From Muriicola sp. Z0-33 (GTDB lineage Bacteria; Bacteroidota; Bacteroidia; Flavobacteriales; Flavobacteriaceae): a stretch of 64,000 nt of DNA. The notes beneath the pieces were generated by a model. That model was given only the letters and a program-made list of their open reading frames with translations, was not told where the DNA came from and did no database searches. Positions 37,314-46,111 of the stretch are shown one piece after another. Location of the stretch: NCBI RefSeq assembly GCF_026126425.1, contig NZ_JAFMPW010000007.1, positions 62,001 through 126,000 on the forward strand, read 5' to 3'. The position numbers and the translations under genes were made by a program. Numbering within the stretch: position 1 is the first letter of the stretch; every line of letters begins with the position of its first letter.

Positions 37314-38198
37314 ATGACAATCCTCGATGGAAAAAAAATATCCAACCAAATTAAAGAGGAGATAGCCGCTGAGGTATCTCAAATGAAAGAAAACGGTGAA
37401 AAGGTACCCCACCTGGCTGCGGTTTTGGTTGGGAACGATGGTGCCAGCCTAACTTATGTTGGGAGTAAGGTACGCTCTTGTAAAAAAATTGGTTTTGAAT
37501 CTACCCTTATTCACCTTCCGGAGGATACCACTGAAGAGGCGCTTTTAGAGCAGGTAGAACAGCTCAACCAGGATAAAGATATTGATGGCTATATTGTACA
37601 ATTACCTCTTCCGAAACACATTGATGAGGAAAAAGTGTTAATGGCCGTGAACCCCGATAAGGATGTAGATGGTTTTCATCCTACCAACTTTGGTAAAATG
37701 GCATTAGATATGGAAACTTTTATCTCTGCCACGCCGTTCGGGATAATGGAATTACTACGCAGATACAGTGTTCCTGTAGAAGGTAAGCATGTTGTAGTCA
37801 TCGGAAGGAGCCATATTGTCGGGAGGCCTATTAGCATCCTGATGAGTCAGAAAGGCGAAGCGGCAAACGCAACGGTAACCCTTACCCATAGCAGAACTAC
37901 CAATCTCAAAGAGTTAACCCTACAGGCAGATATTGTTGTATCCGCACTTGGGGTTCCTGAATTCCTGAAAGCCGATATGGTTAAGGAAGGGGTCACCATC
38001 ATTGATGTTGGGATTACAAGAGTGCCAGATGAGACCAGGGAACGCGGATATTATATTACCGGGGATGTAGATTTTGAAAATGTAAGCAAAAAAGCATCTT
38101 TCATCACTCCGGTTCCGGGAGGAGTTGGCCCAATGACCATAGCTATGTTGCTAAAAAATACCCTTTTGGCCAGAGAGCGCCATAACAGTGCCAATTAG
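37314..38198 (+). CDS. folD: Bifunctional methylenetetrahydrofolate dehydrogenase / cyclohydrolase
   Basis: The 294-residue enzyme interconverts methylene-, methenyl- and formyl-tetrahydrofolate. The catalytic segment LTYVGSKVRSCKKIG with the Lys (about 49-63), the motif GYIVQLPLPKHID (about 96-108), and the NADP-binding VVVIGRSHIVGRPI (about 160-173) are all present, as is the terminal PGGVGPMTIAMLL. It is convergent with a small lipoprotein gene whose stop is only five bases away. Confidence 0.98.
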   Translation: MTILDGKKISNQIKEEIAAEVSQMKENGEKVPHLAAVLVGNDGASLTYVGSKVRSCKKIGFESTLIHLPEDTTEEALLEQVEQLNQDKDIDGYIVQLPLPKHIDEEKVLMAVNPDKDVDGFHPTNFGKMALDMETFISATPFGIMELLRRYSVPVEGKHVVVIGRSHIVGRPISILMSQKGEAANATVTLTHSRTTNLKELTLQADIVVSALGVPEFLKADMVKEGVTIIDVGITRVPDETRERGYYITGDVDFENVSKKASFITPVPGGVGPMTIAMLLKNTLLARERHNSAN

Positions 38199-38203
38199 TT
38201 GTA

Positions 38204-38356
38204 TTACACTTTGGGTAATTCTTTAGTTTGAAGTTTCCCCTGCGTGGAATCTACCGGGGTAATGATATCCAAATCAGAATCTCCTTCATTATTGGTACAT
38301 CCGTTGATAGCTACCAGGGCTGCCAGCACTACAATAGAAATAAAAATTTTCTTCAT
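38204..38356 (-). CDS. Small lipoprotein, 50 residues
   Basis: On the minus strand an ATG at 38356 opens a 50-codon frame beginning MKKIFISIVVLAALVAINGC, a complete lipoprotein signal with lipid Cys20 (AINGC). A polar, acidic tail of 30 residues follows (TNNEGDSDLDIITPVD...). The Lys-Lys start, hydrophobic core and lipobox argue that this is a real gene, not chance. It is convergent with folD. No family is recognised; it may be a small envelope lipoprotein of unknown role. Confidence 0.7.
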   Translation of the reverse strand: MKKIFISIVVLAALVAINGCTNNEGDSDLDIITPVDSTQGKLQTKELPKV

Positions 38357-38495
38357 CACTCAATAATTTAGTAGGTATACTTACCGAGTTCAACTAGTAT
38401 TAGAACGCAAAAATTCAAAATTTGGTGCCCGCAGGCCCTTTTAAAGGTTTGCTTTTTGCATCTAAATCAGTACCTTTTTAGGAAATACATAAGGC

Positions 38496-40232
38496 ATGAG
38501 AAAATACGTTCTACAACTTCTGATTATTGCAGTTTGTGGCTGGGGATGCAAAACCGATTCTGCTAATTCTCCGGATATAGAGATTAAAGTCAATTTTTCG
38601 GAAAGCGTAAGTGCTGAACCACTGGACGGGCGACTTTTATTGATGCTTTCTGATAACGACAAGACAGAACCCAGGTTTCAAATCAATGACAGAGATAACA
38701 CTCAATTGATCTTTGGGATGAATGTGGAGGGGATGGCTCCAAATGAAAGTGCTGCGTTTAGCCCAGAAGTTTTTGGATATCCCTATGCAAGCCTTGCAAA
38801 GGTGCCACCGGGGGAATACTGGGTACAAGCCCTGCTGCATACCTATGAGACCTTTAACCTCTCAACAGGTCATACCGTTAAATTACCCATGGATAACGGG
38901 GAAGGACAGCAATGGAACCGTTCACCCGGAAATTTGTATAGTACACCATTTAAGATAAGTATCACGGAAAAAGGTGTGGAGAATATTACCGTGGTAATGG
39001 ATCAGAAAATTCCCCCTATTGAAGAAGCTGAAGATACCAAGTGGATTAAACACATAAAGATCAGGTCTGAAAAACTATCCGAATTCTGGGGCCGGGATAT
39101 GTATTTGGGCGCTCATGTTTTGCTGCCAAAAGGGTTTGAAGAACATCCGGAGGCCAAATACCCACTAATGATCTTTCACGGGCATTTCCCTTCAGATTTT
39201 GGCGGTTTCCGGACCACGCCTCCAGATCCTAATATGAAACCAGAATACGCTGCCCGTTTTAATCTGGAAGGGTATAATATTATTCAACAACAGGAAGCGT
39301 ACGACTTTTACAAGCGCTGGAATGAGCCAGATTTTCCACGTTTTTTAATTATTGAAATTCAACACCCGACACCTTATTATGACGATTCTTATGCTGTAAA
39401 CTCTGCAAACCAGGGGCCATATGGGGATGCAATTACCTATGAACTAATTCCGCATATAGAAAAAGAATTCCGGGGAATGGGTGAGGGCTGGTCTCGTTTT
39501 TTATACGGTGGTTCTACCGGGGGTTGGGAAGCTTTGGCTGTACAGGTGATGTACCCGGAAGAATACAACGGTTGTTTTGCTGCATGCCCGGATCCTATAG
39601 ATTTCAGGGCCTACTGTCTTACCAATATTTACGAAGACAAAAATGCCTATTATTACGATAGTCCACATAAGAAAACAGAGGTACCCAGCCATAGAGATTA
39701 TTTAGGGCAGGTGCATAGTACGCTGAGGCAGGGCAACCATCTGGAATTAGTTCTGGGAGATAAAAGCAGGTCTGGCCAGCAATGGGATATCTGGGAAGCC
39801 ACATACTCACCTATGGGAGAAGACGGTTATCCAGTGCGGATTTGGGATAAATTTACTGGGGATATAGACCATTCTATAGCTGATTATTGGAAAGAAAATT
39901 ATGATTTACGACACATCCTGGAACGCGATTGGGATAAAATAGGAGATCATTTAAAAGGCAAGATCAATATCTATTGTGGGGATATGGATAACTATTATCT
40001 CAATAACGCAGTATATTTAATGGAAGATTTTCTAGAGAGTACAACTGAACCCTATTATGGAGGGGAAGTACTTTACGGAGACAGAGCGGAACATTGCTGG
40101 AATGGTGATCCGGAACAACCTAATGCAATTAGCCGCTTGCGCTATAATAGCATGTATGTACCTAAGATTATGAAACGTATAATGGCGAGCGCCCCCGAAG
40201 GGGCCGATTTAACAAGTTGGAGGTACAAATAA
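38496..40232 (+). CDS. Lipoprotein with alpha/beta-hydrolase esterase domain
   Basis: The 578-residue protein begins with a lipoprotein signal (AVCGWGC, Cys18). The first ~180 residues form a beta-rich domain (PPGEYWVQALLHTYETF). The rest is an esterase-like alpha/beta hydrolase with YPLMIFHGHFPSDFGG (the usual strand-loop before the nucleophile) and the nucleophile elbow YGGSTGG with Ser340. Asp and His partners probably lie in GDMDNYYLNN and GDRAEHCW. Related to the putative esterase (enterochelin-esterase D) group; the substrate is unknown. It stands alone on the plus strand. Confidence 0.8.
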   Translation: MRKYVLQLLIIAVCGWGCKTDSANSPDIEIKVNFSESVSAEPLDGRLLLMLSDNDKTEPRFQINDRDNTQLIFGMNVEGMAPNESAAFSPEVFGYPYASLAKVPPGEYWVQALLHTYETFNLSTGHTVKLPMDNGEGQQWNRSPGNLYSTPFKISITEKGVENITVVMDQKIPPIEEAEDTKWIKHIKIRSEKLSEFWGRDMYLGAHVLLPKGFEEHPEAKYPLMIFHGHFPSDFGGFRTTPPDPNMKPEYAARFNLEGYNIIQQQEAYDFYKRWNEPDFPRFLIIEIQHPTPYYDDSYAVNSANQGPYGDAITYELIPHIEKEFRGMGEGWSRFLYGGSTGGWEALAVQVMYPEEYNGCFAACPDPIDFRAYCLTNIYEDKNAYYYDSPHKKTEVPSHRDYLGQVHSTLRQGNHLELVLGDKSRSGQQWDIWEATYSPMGEDGYPVRIWDKFTGDIDHSIADYWKENYDLRHILERDWDKIGDHLKGKINIYCGDMDNYYLNNAVYLMEDFLESTTEPYYGGEVLYGDRAEHCWNGDPEQPNAISRLRYNSMYVPKIMKRIMASAPEGADLTSWRYK

Positions 40233-40397
40233 GATAAGTCTAAAAGCAAGTTTTTAATGTTAGGGGGGAACAATATTTTGGAACATTTCAGGGAAGGCGC
40301 ATAAGACAAAAAACACAAGTGACAAGGGCGATAAAATGGGGAATGGGATGGATTGGAATTTGATGGGTGATTAGTTGCCTGAAAAATAATTATTAGT

Positions 40398-41018
40398 ATG
40401 GGATCAACAAATAAGTTAGCATGGATAGTCTTCGCGGTTTTGGCCATAGCGGTGGGCCTCTACCCATTAACCTATTTTGTATTAGATCGTGAATTTGGAT
40501 TGTTAGCTTCCAAGTCGGACGAGTTGCTTGCTGATACCATTTGGAATATTGGTTTTTACGGCCATATCTTATTTGGTGGTCTGGCGCTGCTAATAGGATG
40601 GATACAGTTTAGTAAGAAATTGAGAAAAGCTAATTTACAAAGACACAGAACTATAGGTAAGGTATATGTTATCGCAGCAGTGGTTAGTGGCTTGTGCGGA
40701 TGTTACATTGCCTTTTATGCCACTGGCGGTATCGTTGCAACCCTGGGATTTTTAGGTCTGGGGGTATTATGGTTGTACACTTCGTTGCAGGCTTACTTTG
40801 CAATCAAAAGAAGGGATATTCAGTTACATCAGGCTTTTATGATTTACAGTTATGCCGCCTGTTTTGCAGCAGTGACGCTACGCTTTTGGCTGCCTTTGCT
40901 GAGTTATGCCTTTGGCGATTTTGTAACCGCCTACCGTATAGTTGCGTGGCTTTGCTGGGTGCCTAATATCATTTTTGCTTTCTTTTGGGTACGTAGAAGG
41001 GGATTGCTGCTGGGTTAA
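40398..41018 (+). CDS. DUF2306 family membrane protein
   Basis: The 206-residue protein has about six hydrophobic helices and the family pattern: FYGHILFGGLALLIGWIQFSKKLR (split, about 52-75), RHRTIGKVYV (about 81-90) and RDIQLHQAFMIYSY (about 138-151). His residues in helices GHILFGG, HRTIGK and HQAFMI recall haem or quinone-site histidines, but no function is proven. The function is unknown. It is convergent with the VOC gene, six bases apart. Confidence 0.85.
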   Translation: MGSTNKLAWIVFAVLAIAVGLYPLTYFVLDREFGLLASKSDELLADTIWNIGFYGHILFGGLALLIGWIQFSKKLRKANLQRHRTIGKVYVIAAVVSGLCGCYIAFYATGGIVATLGFLGLGVLWLYTSLQAYFAIKRRDIQLHQAFMIYSYAACFAAVTLRFWLPLLSYAFGDFVTAYRIVAWLCWVPNIIFAFFWVRRRGLLLG

Positions 41019-41024
41019 AAAAGA

Positions 41025-41447
41025 TTACTTCGCAAACAATTGCCCCATATCTTTAAAGGCCTTGAATTCCAGCGCATTGCCTGCCGGATCTAAAAAGAAC
41101 ATGGTGGCTTGTTCTCCTGTTTCTCCTTTGAATCTTACATATGGTTCGATGATAAATTCTATGGCTTTAGACCTAAGTGCTTCAGCGAAATTGTGAAATG
41201 TATCCCAGGATAATACTACCCCATAATGCGGCACAGGGACGTTTTTTCCATCTACCGGATTGGTATGCAGTGCTTCATTGGATTTGGGTTTGTAGTGGAT
41301 TACCAGTTGATGTCCGAAAAGATTAAAATCTACCCAATGGTCGCTGCTGCGGCCCTCTTCACAACCCAGTACTTCACGGTAAAAGGTCCTGCATGCATCA
41401 AGGTTATGTACGGGGATGGCAATATGGAAGGGTGTAATTTCTGGCAT
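41025..41447 (-). CDS. VOC-superfamily protein (glyoxalase/dioxygenase fold)
   Basis: The 140-residue protein has two beta-alpha-beta-beta-beta repeats: [27 protein letters not shown] at the N-terminus (split, His at residue 7) and ending [31 protein letters not shown]. His7, His in GHQLVIHY and Glu in ALEFKAF could form a metal site. Function uncertain: these enzymes range from lyases to resistance proteins. It is separated from the alpha/beta hydrolase gene by 51 bases on the same strand. Confidence 0.82.
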   Translation of the reverse strand: MPEITPFHIAIPVHNLDACRTFYREVLGCEEGRSSDHWVDFNLFGHQLVIHYKPKSNEALHTNPVDGKNVPVPHYGVVLSWDTFHNFAEALRSKAIEFIIEPYVRFKGETGEQATMFFLDPAGNALEFKAFKDMGQLFAK

Positions 41448-41498
41448 GAAAACGGCTTTATAGGTAGTTTGTGTATAGGACTTAAAAATACCCCTTTT

Positions 41499-42338
41499 CT
41501 AAGACTTCAAAAAATCTATTATGCTATTACTCACCTCATCCTGATGCATAGAATGACCAAGACCTTCGGTTTTAATCAACCGGCTGTTTTTCCAGTTGGC
41601 ATGTACCCGTTCTGAAGCACTCACAGGTGCAATTTCATCCAATTCGTCATGAATCAATAGGCCATCAATTGTAATTTCACGGGCAAATGCAGAAGTGGAA
41701 AAATCTTTGATGCGAAAACCATAATTTTCGTAAACATGATTGTCCAGGGCAGTACCCACTTTTGAATTGTACTTTAGTATAGCTTTATACTGATCCATCA
41801 ATTCTGAAAACTCTGATGGAGCTCCTATTGCCACCATTTTTTCCAGGGAATTTCCAGGGTATTTGTATTGGTGGTAAATGGCCGCCATTCCGCCCACAGA
41901 ATGTGCGATTACATATTTAGGTTGATACTGAGACACCACTTCCCTTATGCCATCAACATACAAAGGCACATTGAAGATTTCCCCTGAAGAATTTCCATGT
42001 CCGGGAGCGTCTATGCTGATGATATTGTAATTTTCCTTCTGAAGGAAACCAATCATCTTACGCCATCTGAACGAGTTACTCTCCCAGCCATGGAGGAGTA
42101 ATACAGTTTCTTTATGACCAGACCATTGATAGGTCTGAATCTTCTGTTCGTTAATCTGTGTAACGCCATTTGTTGCCTGCTCCAGGAAAGCCTGTTGAGC
42201 TGGCAAAACACTACCTTTTCTAGGCGTACAAAATACCTTAAATGCTTTTTGTGCTGCCGTTCTGGCAGAAAATGCAGCCAGAATGTTGAAATATGAACCG
42301 TAGGCCAGCGGGAGGTATTTATTCAATGTCTTTTTCAT
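41499..42338 (-). CDS. Alpha/beta hydrolase
   Basis: The 279-residue protein has the oxyanion-strand motif LLHGWESNSFRW (81-92), SIDAPGHGNS (108-117) and the nucleophile elbow AHSVGG with Ser147. The late His lies in GLGHSMHQD. I chose the ATG at 42338; an in-frame TTG at 42386 would add 16 residues and cross the operator. It is divergent from the HxlR regulator across a 19-bp palindrome, so it is the likely regulated gene, possibly with the VOC gene behind it. Substrate unknown. Confidence 0.85.
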   Translation of the reverse strand: MKKTLNKYLPLAYGSYFNILAAFSARTAAQKAFKVFCTPRKGSVLPAQQAFLEQATNGVTQINEQKIQTYQWSGHKETVLLLHGWESNSFRWRKMIGFLQKENYNIISIDAPGHGNSSGEIFNVPLYVDGIREVVSQYQPKYVIAHSVGGMAAIYHQYKYPGNSLEKMVAIGAPSEFSELMDQYKAILKYNSKVGTALDNHVYENYGFRIKDFSTSAFAREITIDGLLIHDELDEIAPVSASERVHANWKNSRLIKTEGLGHSMHQDEVSNSIIDFLKS

Positions 42339-42348
42339 TTGCTCATGA

Positions 42349-42367
42349 AAGTTACTTTTGGTAACTT
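42349..42367. promoter_or_regulatory. Operator for the HxlR regulator
   Basis: AAGTTAC-TTTTG-GTAACTT is a perfect 7-bp inverted repeat with a five-base spacer. It lies 10 bases before the hydrolase ATG and 70 bases before the hxlR ATG. A minus-strand -7 box TATTTTTG (42391-42384) would place the palindrome in the hydrolase leader. The half sites resemble the TAC...GTA type sites of known HxlR/YodB proteins. Confidence 0.65.
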
Positions 42368-42437
42368 GCTCTATAATAAAAACCAAAAATACAAATTCTT
42401 TTTAATAAAAGGGAAAGTTTCCATAAACAGATCTGGT

Positions 42438-42884
42438 ATGCAAATAGTAACTATAACTGAAAATCAGAAACTTAAAGCAGCGAAAAAATTAAAAAAGATG
42501 TTTGGTCATGTTAACCTAAAGGATAGGGATTTAATTTGCCCTATTCGCGACGTAATGGCCCTGGCTTCAGATAAATGGAGTATTCTTATAATTCTTTATC
42601 TTGGCTATTACCCTGTTTTAAGATTCAATCAACTCAAGAAAAAGGTTTATGGAATTTCCAACAAGGTTTTAAGTGAGCGCCTGAAACAACTTGAAGGCGA
42701 TGGCTATCTTAAAAGAACGATGTACCCAGAAGTACCTATCCGGGTAGAATATGAATTAACAGATTTTGGGCATTCTTATCTGCAGAAGCTAATAGATCTT
42801 ACGGAGTGGGCAGAGCAGCACAAGGATGCAGTGATTAATAATCGACATAGTTATGGTGCGGTTGAGTCAGGTGCTAATCTGTGA
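42438..42884 (+). CDS. HxlR-family transcriptional regulator
   Basis: The 148-residue protein is a winged-helix dimer of the HxlR group (DLICPIRDVMALASDKWSILII, split over residues 31-52; FNQLKKKVYGISNKVLSERLKQLEGDGYL, split over 66-95). Cys34 in LICPI is placed like the redox-sensing Cys in many relatives. The first 27 residues form a longer basic extension than usual. The ATG at 42438 gives the natural length; the TTG further upstream would run through the intergenic region. It probably represses the divergent hydrolase. Confidence 0.88.
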   Translation: MQIVTITENQKLKAAKKLKKMFGHVNLKDRDLICPIRDVMALASDKWSILIILYLGYYPVLRFNQLKKKVYGISNKVLSERLKQLEGDGYLKRTMYPEVPIRVEYELTDFGHSYLQKLIDLTEWAEQHKDAVINNRHSYGAVESGANL

Positions 42885-42944
42885 CCCAATTCCAGATATC
42901 AAGATACATTTTCCAATAGAATTAACACAAGCAGCGGGCTATCA

Positions 42945-43919
42945 TTACTTTAAAGGTTTCTTTTTAATCATCCCGCCTTTTATATCCTTAACTATTCCCA
43001 TGACCACAAAAGCCGTGCTGTCTATTTTGTCTATTTCCGTGCTTAGTTTAGCAATTTCCAGTCTGGTTACAACGGTGTAGATAATTTCATTGGCCACTTG
43101 TTTCTCTCCATACTTTTTATAGCCACCTTTCCCGTAATAAATAGTACATGCCCGCCTCATTTTTTCGGTTATCATTTGGCGCAATTCCTCATGTTTGGCA
43201 GAAATAATTGTTACTCCTATATATTCTTCAACCCCATCCACAACAAAATCTACAGTTCTGGCCGCTACCAGGTAGGTTAGGATGGCGTAAAGAGCCACTT
43301 CTATTGAAAGCAAATAAGCCCCTGTGGAGAAAATTAATATATTTATCAGCAGCAAGACATCCCCGACGGTCAGATGCCATTTTCTGCTTAAATAGATGGC
43401 CAATACTTCGGTGCCATCAATGACGCCCCCGCCCCGCATGGCCATACCTATGCCAAGACCCAGGAAGAATCCCCCAAATACGGCGATAAGTAATTTGTCT
43501 GAAGTAATTGTAGGATAGGGTAAGAAATGCACAAGTAAAGCAAGCGCAATTATGGAAAGGATACTCTTAAGGGCAAACTTTTTTCCTATGGTTTTCGCCC
43601 CCAGTAAAATGAACGGCAGGTTAACAACTACCAATAACAGGCCTAATGGGATATCAGAAATAACCTTTATCAAAAGGGAGACCCCTGTTGCACCTCCATC
43701 TATAAATGAATTGGGTAGTAAAAACCCTTTTAGCCCAAAGCCGGCGGCAAATACCCCAATAGTCATGAAAAGAATTTCTTTTAGCAGATGTGCCATTTCT
43801 ACCTGCCCGGACCTCACTTCTTTTACAAGCAATTTTTTAGGAATTGTATCCTGCTCGGACCTTTTTTTAAAACGGGCCTTTGCCCGCTTTACAAGTAACT
43901 GTTGTAAGATTGGATTCAT
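42945..43919 (-). CDS. YitT-family membrane protein (DUF2179)
   Basis: The 324-residue protein has a long basic cytoplasmic N-terminus (about 1-45), about five or six membrane helices (TIGVFAAGFGLKGFLLPNSFIDGGATGVSLL, split over 52-83, is the family signature), and a soluble C-terminal DUF2179 domain (VTIISAKHEELRQMITEKM, ending about 315). The function of the family is not established. It is downstream of the lipoprotein gene at 43959 by 39 bases and may be co-transcribed. Confidence 0.88.
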   Translation of the reverse strand: MNPILQQLLVKRAKARFKKRSEQDTIPKKLLVKEVRSGQVEMAHLLKEILFMTIGVFAAGFGLKGFLLPNSFIDGGATGVSLLIKVISDIPLGLLLVVVNLPFILLGAKTIGKKFALKSILSIIALALLVHFLPYPTITSDKLLIAVFGGFFLGLGIGMAMRGGGVIDGTEVLAIYLSRKWHLTVGDVLLLINILIFSTGAYLLSIEVALYAILTYLVAARTVDFVVDGVEEYIGVTIISAKHEELRQMITEKMRRACTIYYGKGGYKKYGEKQVANEIIYTVVTRLEIAKLSTEIDKIDSTAFVVMGIVKDIKGGMIKKKPLK

Positions 43920-43958
43920 AGGTGCTATTTTTTAGTAAAGCCTGATCGGGAAACAATC

Positions 43959-44516
43959 TTACTCCCAGCCAACCATCAGATACTTTATTTTGGCCTTGTC
44001 CGGGATTTGTACGGCTTCAATATTTATACTGGCGTCATAGCGCAGACTGGCAGGCAGTTCCTCCCTGGATATGGTAAAGTACATGTCACTCTCCTTAATA
44101 AAAATAACGACATTGTTTCTGGAGGTCACAATTTTCTTAATAGTATAGTTTTCTTTGATATCCTTAAAAGTACTGTTTAGACCCACTCCCTTGTCCGAGA
44201 CAAACCGCGGGTCAAAAATGCGAAGGTTTTCTATTTTAGGAATGCTGTCCGAACTTGGGTTTAAAGTAAGCAAGTGCTTTCCCCCCTTTTCGTAGATCTG
44301 TATTTTTTTTGTGGCACTACCCATATTAAGTGCCGAACTGTCTGTAACCACAGAATCCTGGGCATATATTTCAGAAATGTTACTGACCAAATCTGTACGT
44401 TGAAGTTTTCCCACAGCATCTTTAGCAATAAGAAAGGTGGTGTCTTTCTCCTTTGTACAATGGGTTAATGTCAAAACCAGAACTAGTAGGGCTATGGGGC
44501 TGATGAGTTGTTTCAA
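43959..44516 (-). CDS. Hypothetical lipoprotein, 185 residues
   Basis: The frame begins with a TTG at 44516; no in-frame ATG lies nearby upstream, and the TTG gives a complete lipoprotein signal (LKQLISPIALLVLVLTLTHC, with lipid Cys20). The mature part is mostly beta (FLIAKDAVGKLQR, KKIQIYEKGGKHLLTL, VVIFIKESDMYFTISREELP). No family is recognised. It is between the HerA-like ATPase gene and yitT on the same strand with gaps of 35 and 39 bases. Confidence 0.65.
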   Translation of the reverse strand: MKQLISPIALLVLVLTLTHCTKEKDTTFLIAKDAVGKLQRTDLVSNISEIYAQDSVVTDSSALNMGSATKKIQIYEKGGKHLLTLNPSSDSIPKIENLRIFDPRFVSDKGVGLNSTFKDIKENYTIKKIVTSRNNVVIFIKESDMYFTISREELPASLRYDASINIEAVQIPDKAKIKYLMVGWE

Positions 44517-44551
44517 TGGGTAATTTTTAATTAGTAAATTCTTTTGGTGTT

Positions 44552-46081
44552 TTAGCGGATCACTTTTTTAAGCACCCCTAGAACACCTCTGATAAAAGTT
44601 GCGCTTGTAAGTACTTTCACCACCGGGTTTTGTCTGGTACTTCGTCTGCGGCTGGTAGTTCTTCTGGAACGTTCCTTTTCCTTTTCAGCTTCTTCCTTTT
44701 CCTTTTCCTTTTCGGCTTCTTTCTCCGCCTTTTCTATTTTTTCATTCAGCATTTCATAGGCGCTTTCACGGTCTATATCTTCGCTGTATTTACTAACGAG
44801 TTTAGAATTGTCTATTACCGTCCTCAGTTCCCCCTCTGTCAGTATATCCATCCTGCTCATAGGCGCCCGGAGCATGGTGGCAGCAAGCGGGGTGGGTCTT
44901 CCCTTTTCGTCCAGGGCAGAAATTAAAGCCTCACCAATCCCTAATGAAGTAAGTACTTCTTTAGTATCGTAATATTCGGAAATAGGGTAGTTTTCTGCTG
45001 TAAGTTTTATTGCCTTTCTGTCTCTGGCTGTAAAGGCCCTAAGTGCGTGTTGTACCTTTAAACCTAATTGGGCCAGTACAGCATTAGGTACGTCCGTAGG
45101 GTTTTGGGTTACGAAGTAAAGCCCAATTCCTTTAGACCTAATTAGCTTGACAATACTTTCAATCTGATCTAAAAGCGCTGTAGATGCTTCTTTAAATATC
45201 AGGTGGGCCTCATCTATAAAAAGGATCAACTCGGGTCTGTCGCTATCACCCTGCTCGGGAAATGTAGCATATACTTCAGCGAGCAAACTAAGCATAAATG
45301 TGGAAAACAGCTTGGGGCGGTCCTGGATATCTGTCAATCTTATGATATTGATATACCCCCTGCCGTTTTCATCAATCCGGGTTAAATCGTCTACTTCGAA
45401 CGACTTTTCACCAAAAAACAGATCGGCACCTTGTTGTTCTAACTCGATAATTTTTCTGAGAATGGTGCCCGTGGAACTTGTAGAAATTCTCCCGTAATCT
45501 TTAGTGAATTCGGCCTTACCTTCACCGGTTGCATATTGCAGAACTTTCTTAAAATCTTTAAGGTCTAAAAGAGGCAGTTTATTATCATCACAATACTTAA
45601 ATACCACCGCCACAATGCCTTCCTGGACTTCGGAAAGGTCTAGAATCCTGGAGAGCAATACCGGGCCAAATTCCGAAACTGTTGCTCTGAGCTTTACCCC
45701 ATCCTGTTCGGAAAGCGACAGTATTTCTACAGGAAAACTTTTAGGCTCAAAAGGAAGTCCAATTTTCTCGTGCCGCTCATCAATCTTTGGATGACCTGGG
45801 CTGGGCTGGGCAAGGCCACTTAAATCTCCTTTGAGGTCCATCAGCAAAACCGGAATACCTTTATCAGATAAATTTTCAGCAATCACCTGAAGCGTTTTCG
45901 TTTTACCGGTACCCGTTGCTCCGGCAATTAAACCATGGCGGTTTAAAGTTTTAAGTGGAATTTTTACATGCGCCCCGGATACGGTTTCACCATCTAACAT
46001 AGCGGCACCCATAGTTATAAAATCGCCCTTGGTGGTATATCCTTTTTCAATATGCGCGTAAAATTCGTCCTTGGTACTCAT
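44552..46081 (-). CDS. HerA-like helicase-domain ATPase (DUF853)
   Basis: The 509-residue protein is a P-loop ATPase of the HerA/FtsK type. It has Walker A GATGTGKTKT (54-63), the strand MDLKGDLSGL (81-90), Walker B LILFIDEAHLIF (near 295) and the sensor FVTQNPTDVPNAVL. A Glu/Lys coiled stretch with many EKEKEE units follows near 450-480, then a basic tail (RRTTSRRRSTR). Family members are widespread and annotated by similarity only; DNA translocation is likely but unproven. No NurA-type nuclease is adjacent, so this is not the archaeal-type HerA-NurA pair. Confidence 0.85.
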   Translation of the reverse strand: MSTKDEFYAHIEKGYTTKGDFITMGAAMLDGETVSGAHVKIPLKTLNRHGLIAGATGTGKTKTLQVIAENLSDKGIPVLLMDLKGDLSGLAQPSPGHPKIDERHEKIGLPFEPKSFPVEILSLSEQDGVKLRATVSEFGPVLLSRILDLSEVQEGIVAVVFKYCDDNKLPLLDLKDFKKVLQYATGEGKAEFTKDYGRISTSSTGTILRKIIELEQQGADLFFGEKSFEVDDLTRIDENGRGYINIIRLTDIQDRPKLFSTFMLSLLAEVYATFPEQGDSDRPELILFIDEAHLIFKEASTALLDQIESIVKLIRSKGIGLYFVTQNPTDVPNAVLAQLGLKVQHALRAFTARDRKAIKLTAENYPISEYYDTKEVLTSLGIGEALISALDEKGRPTPLAATMLRAPMSRMDILTEGELRTVIDNSKLVSKYSEDIDRESAYEMLNEKIEKAEKEAEKEKEKEEAEKEKERSRRTTSRRRSTRQNPVVKVLTSATFIRGVLGVLKKVIR

Positions 46082-46111
46082 TTGCTATAATTTTTCATAA
46101 AAATAGGGGAA

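Noticed and set aside
43552-43935. 127-codon frame on the plus strand antisense to yitT
   Set aside because: It is the complement of a well-supported YitT-family gene, has no domain and no promoter, and reads as a shadow.
44552-46081. HerA-NurA style DNA repair or defence pair
   Set aside because: The ATPase is DUF853-type and neither neighbour encodes a NurA or Sir2-like nuclease, so a defence system is not supported.
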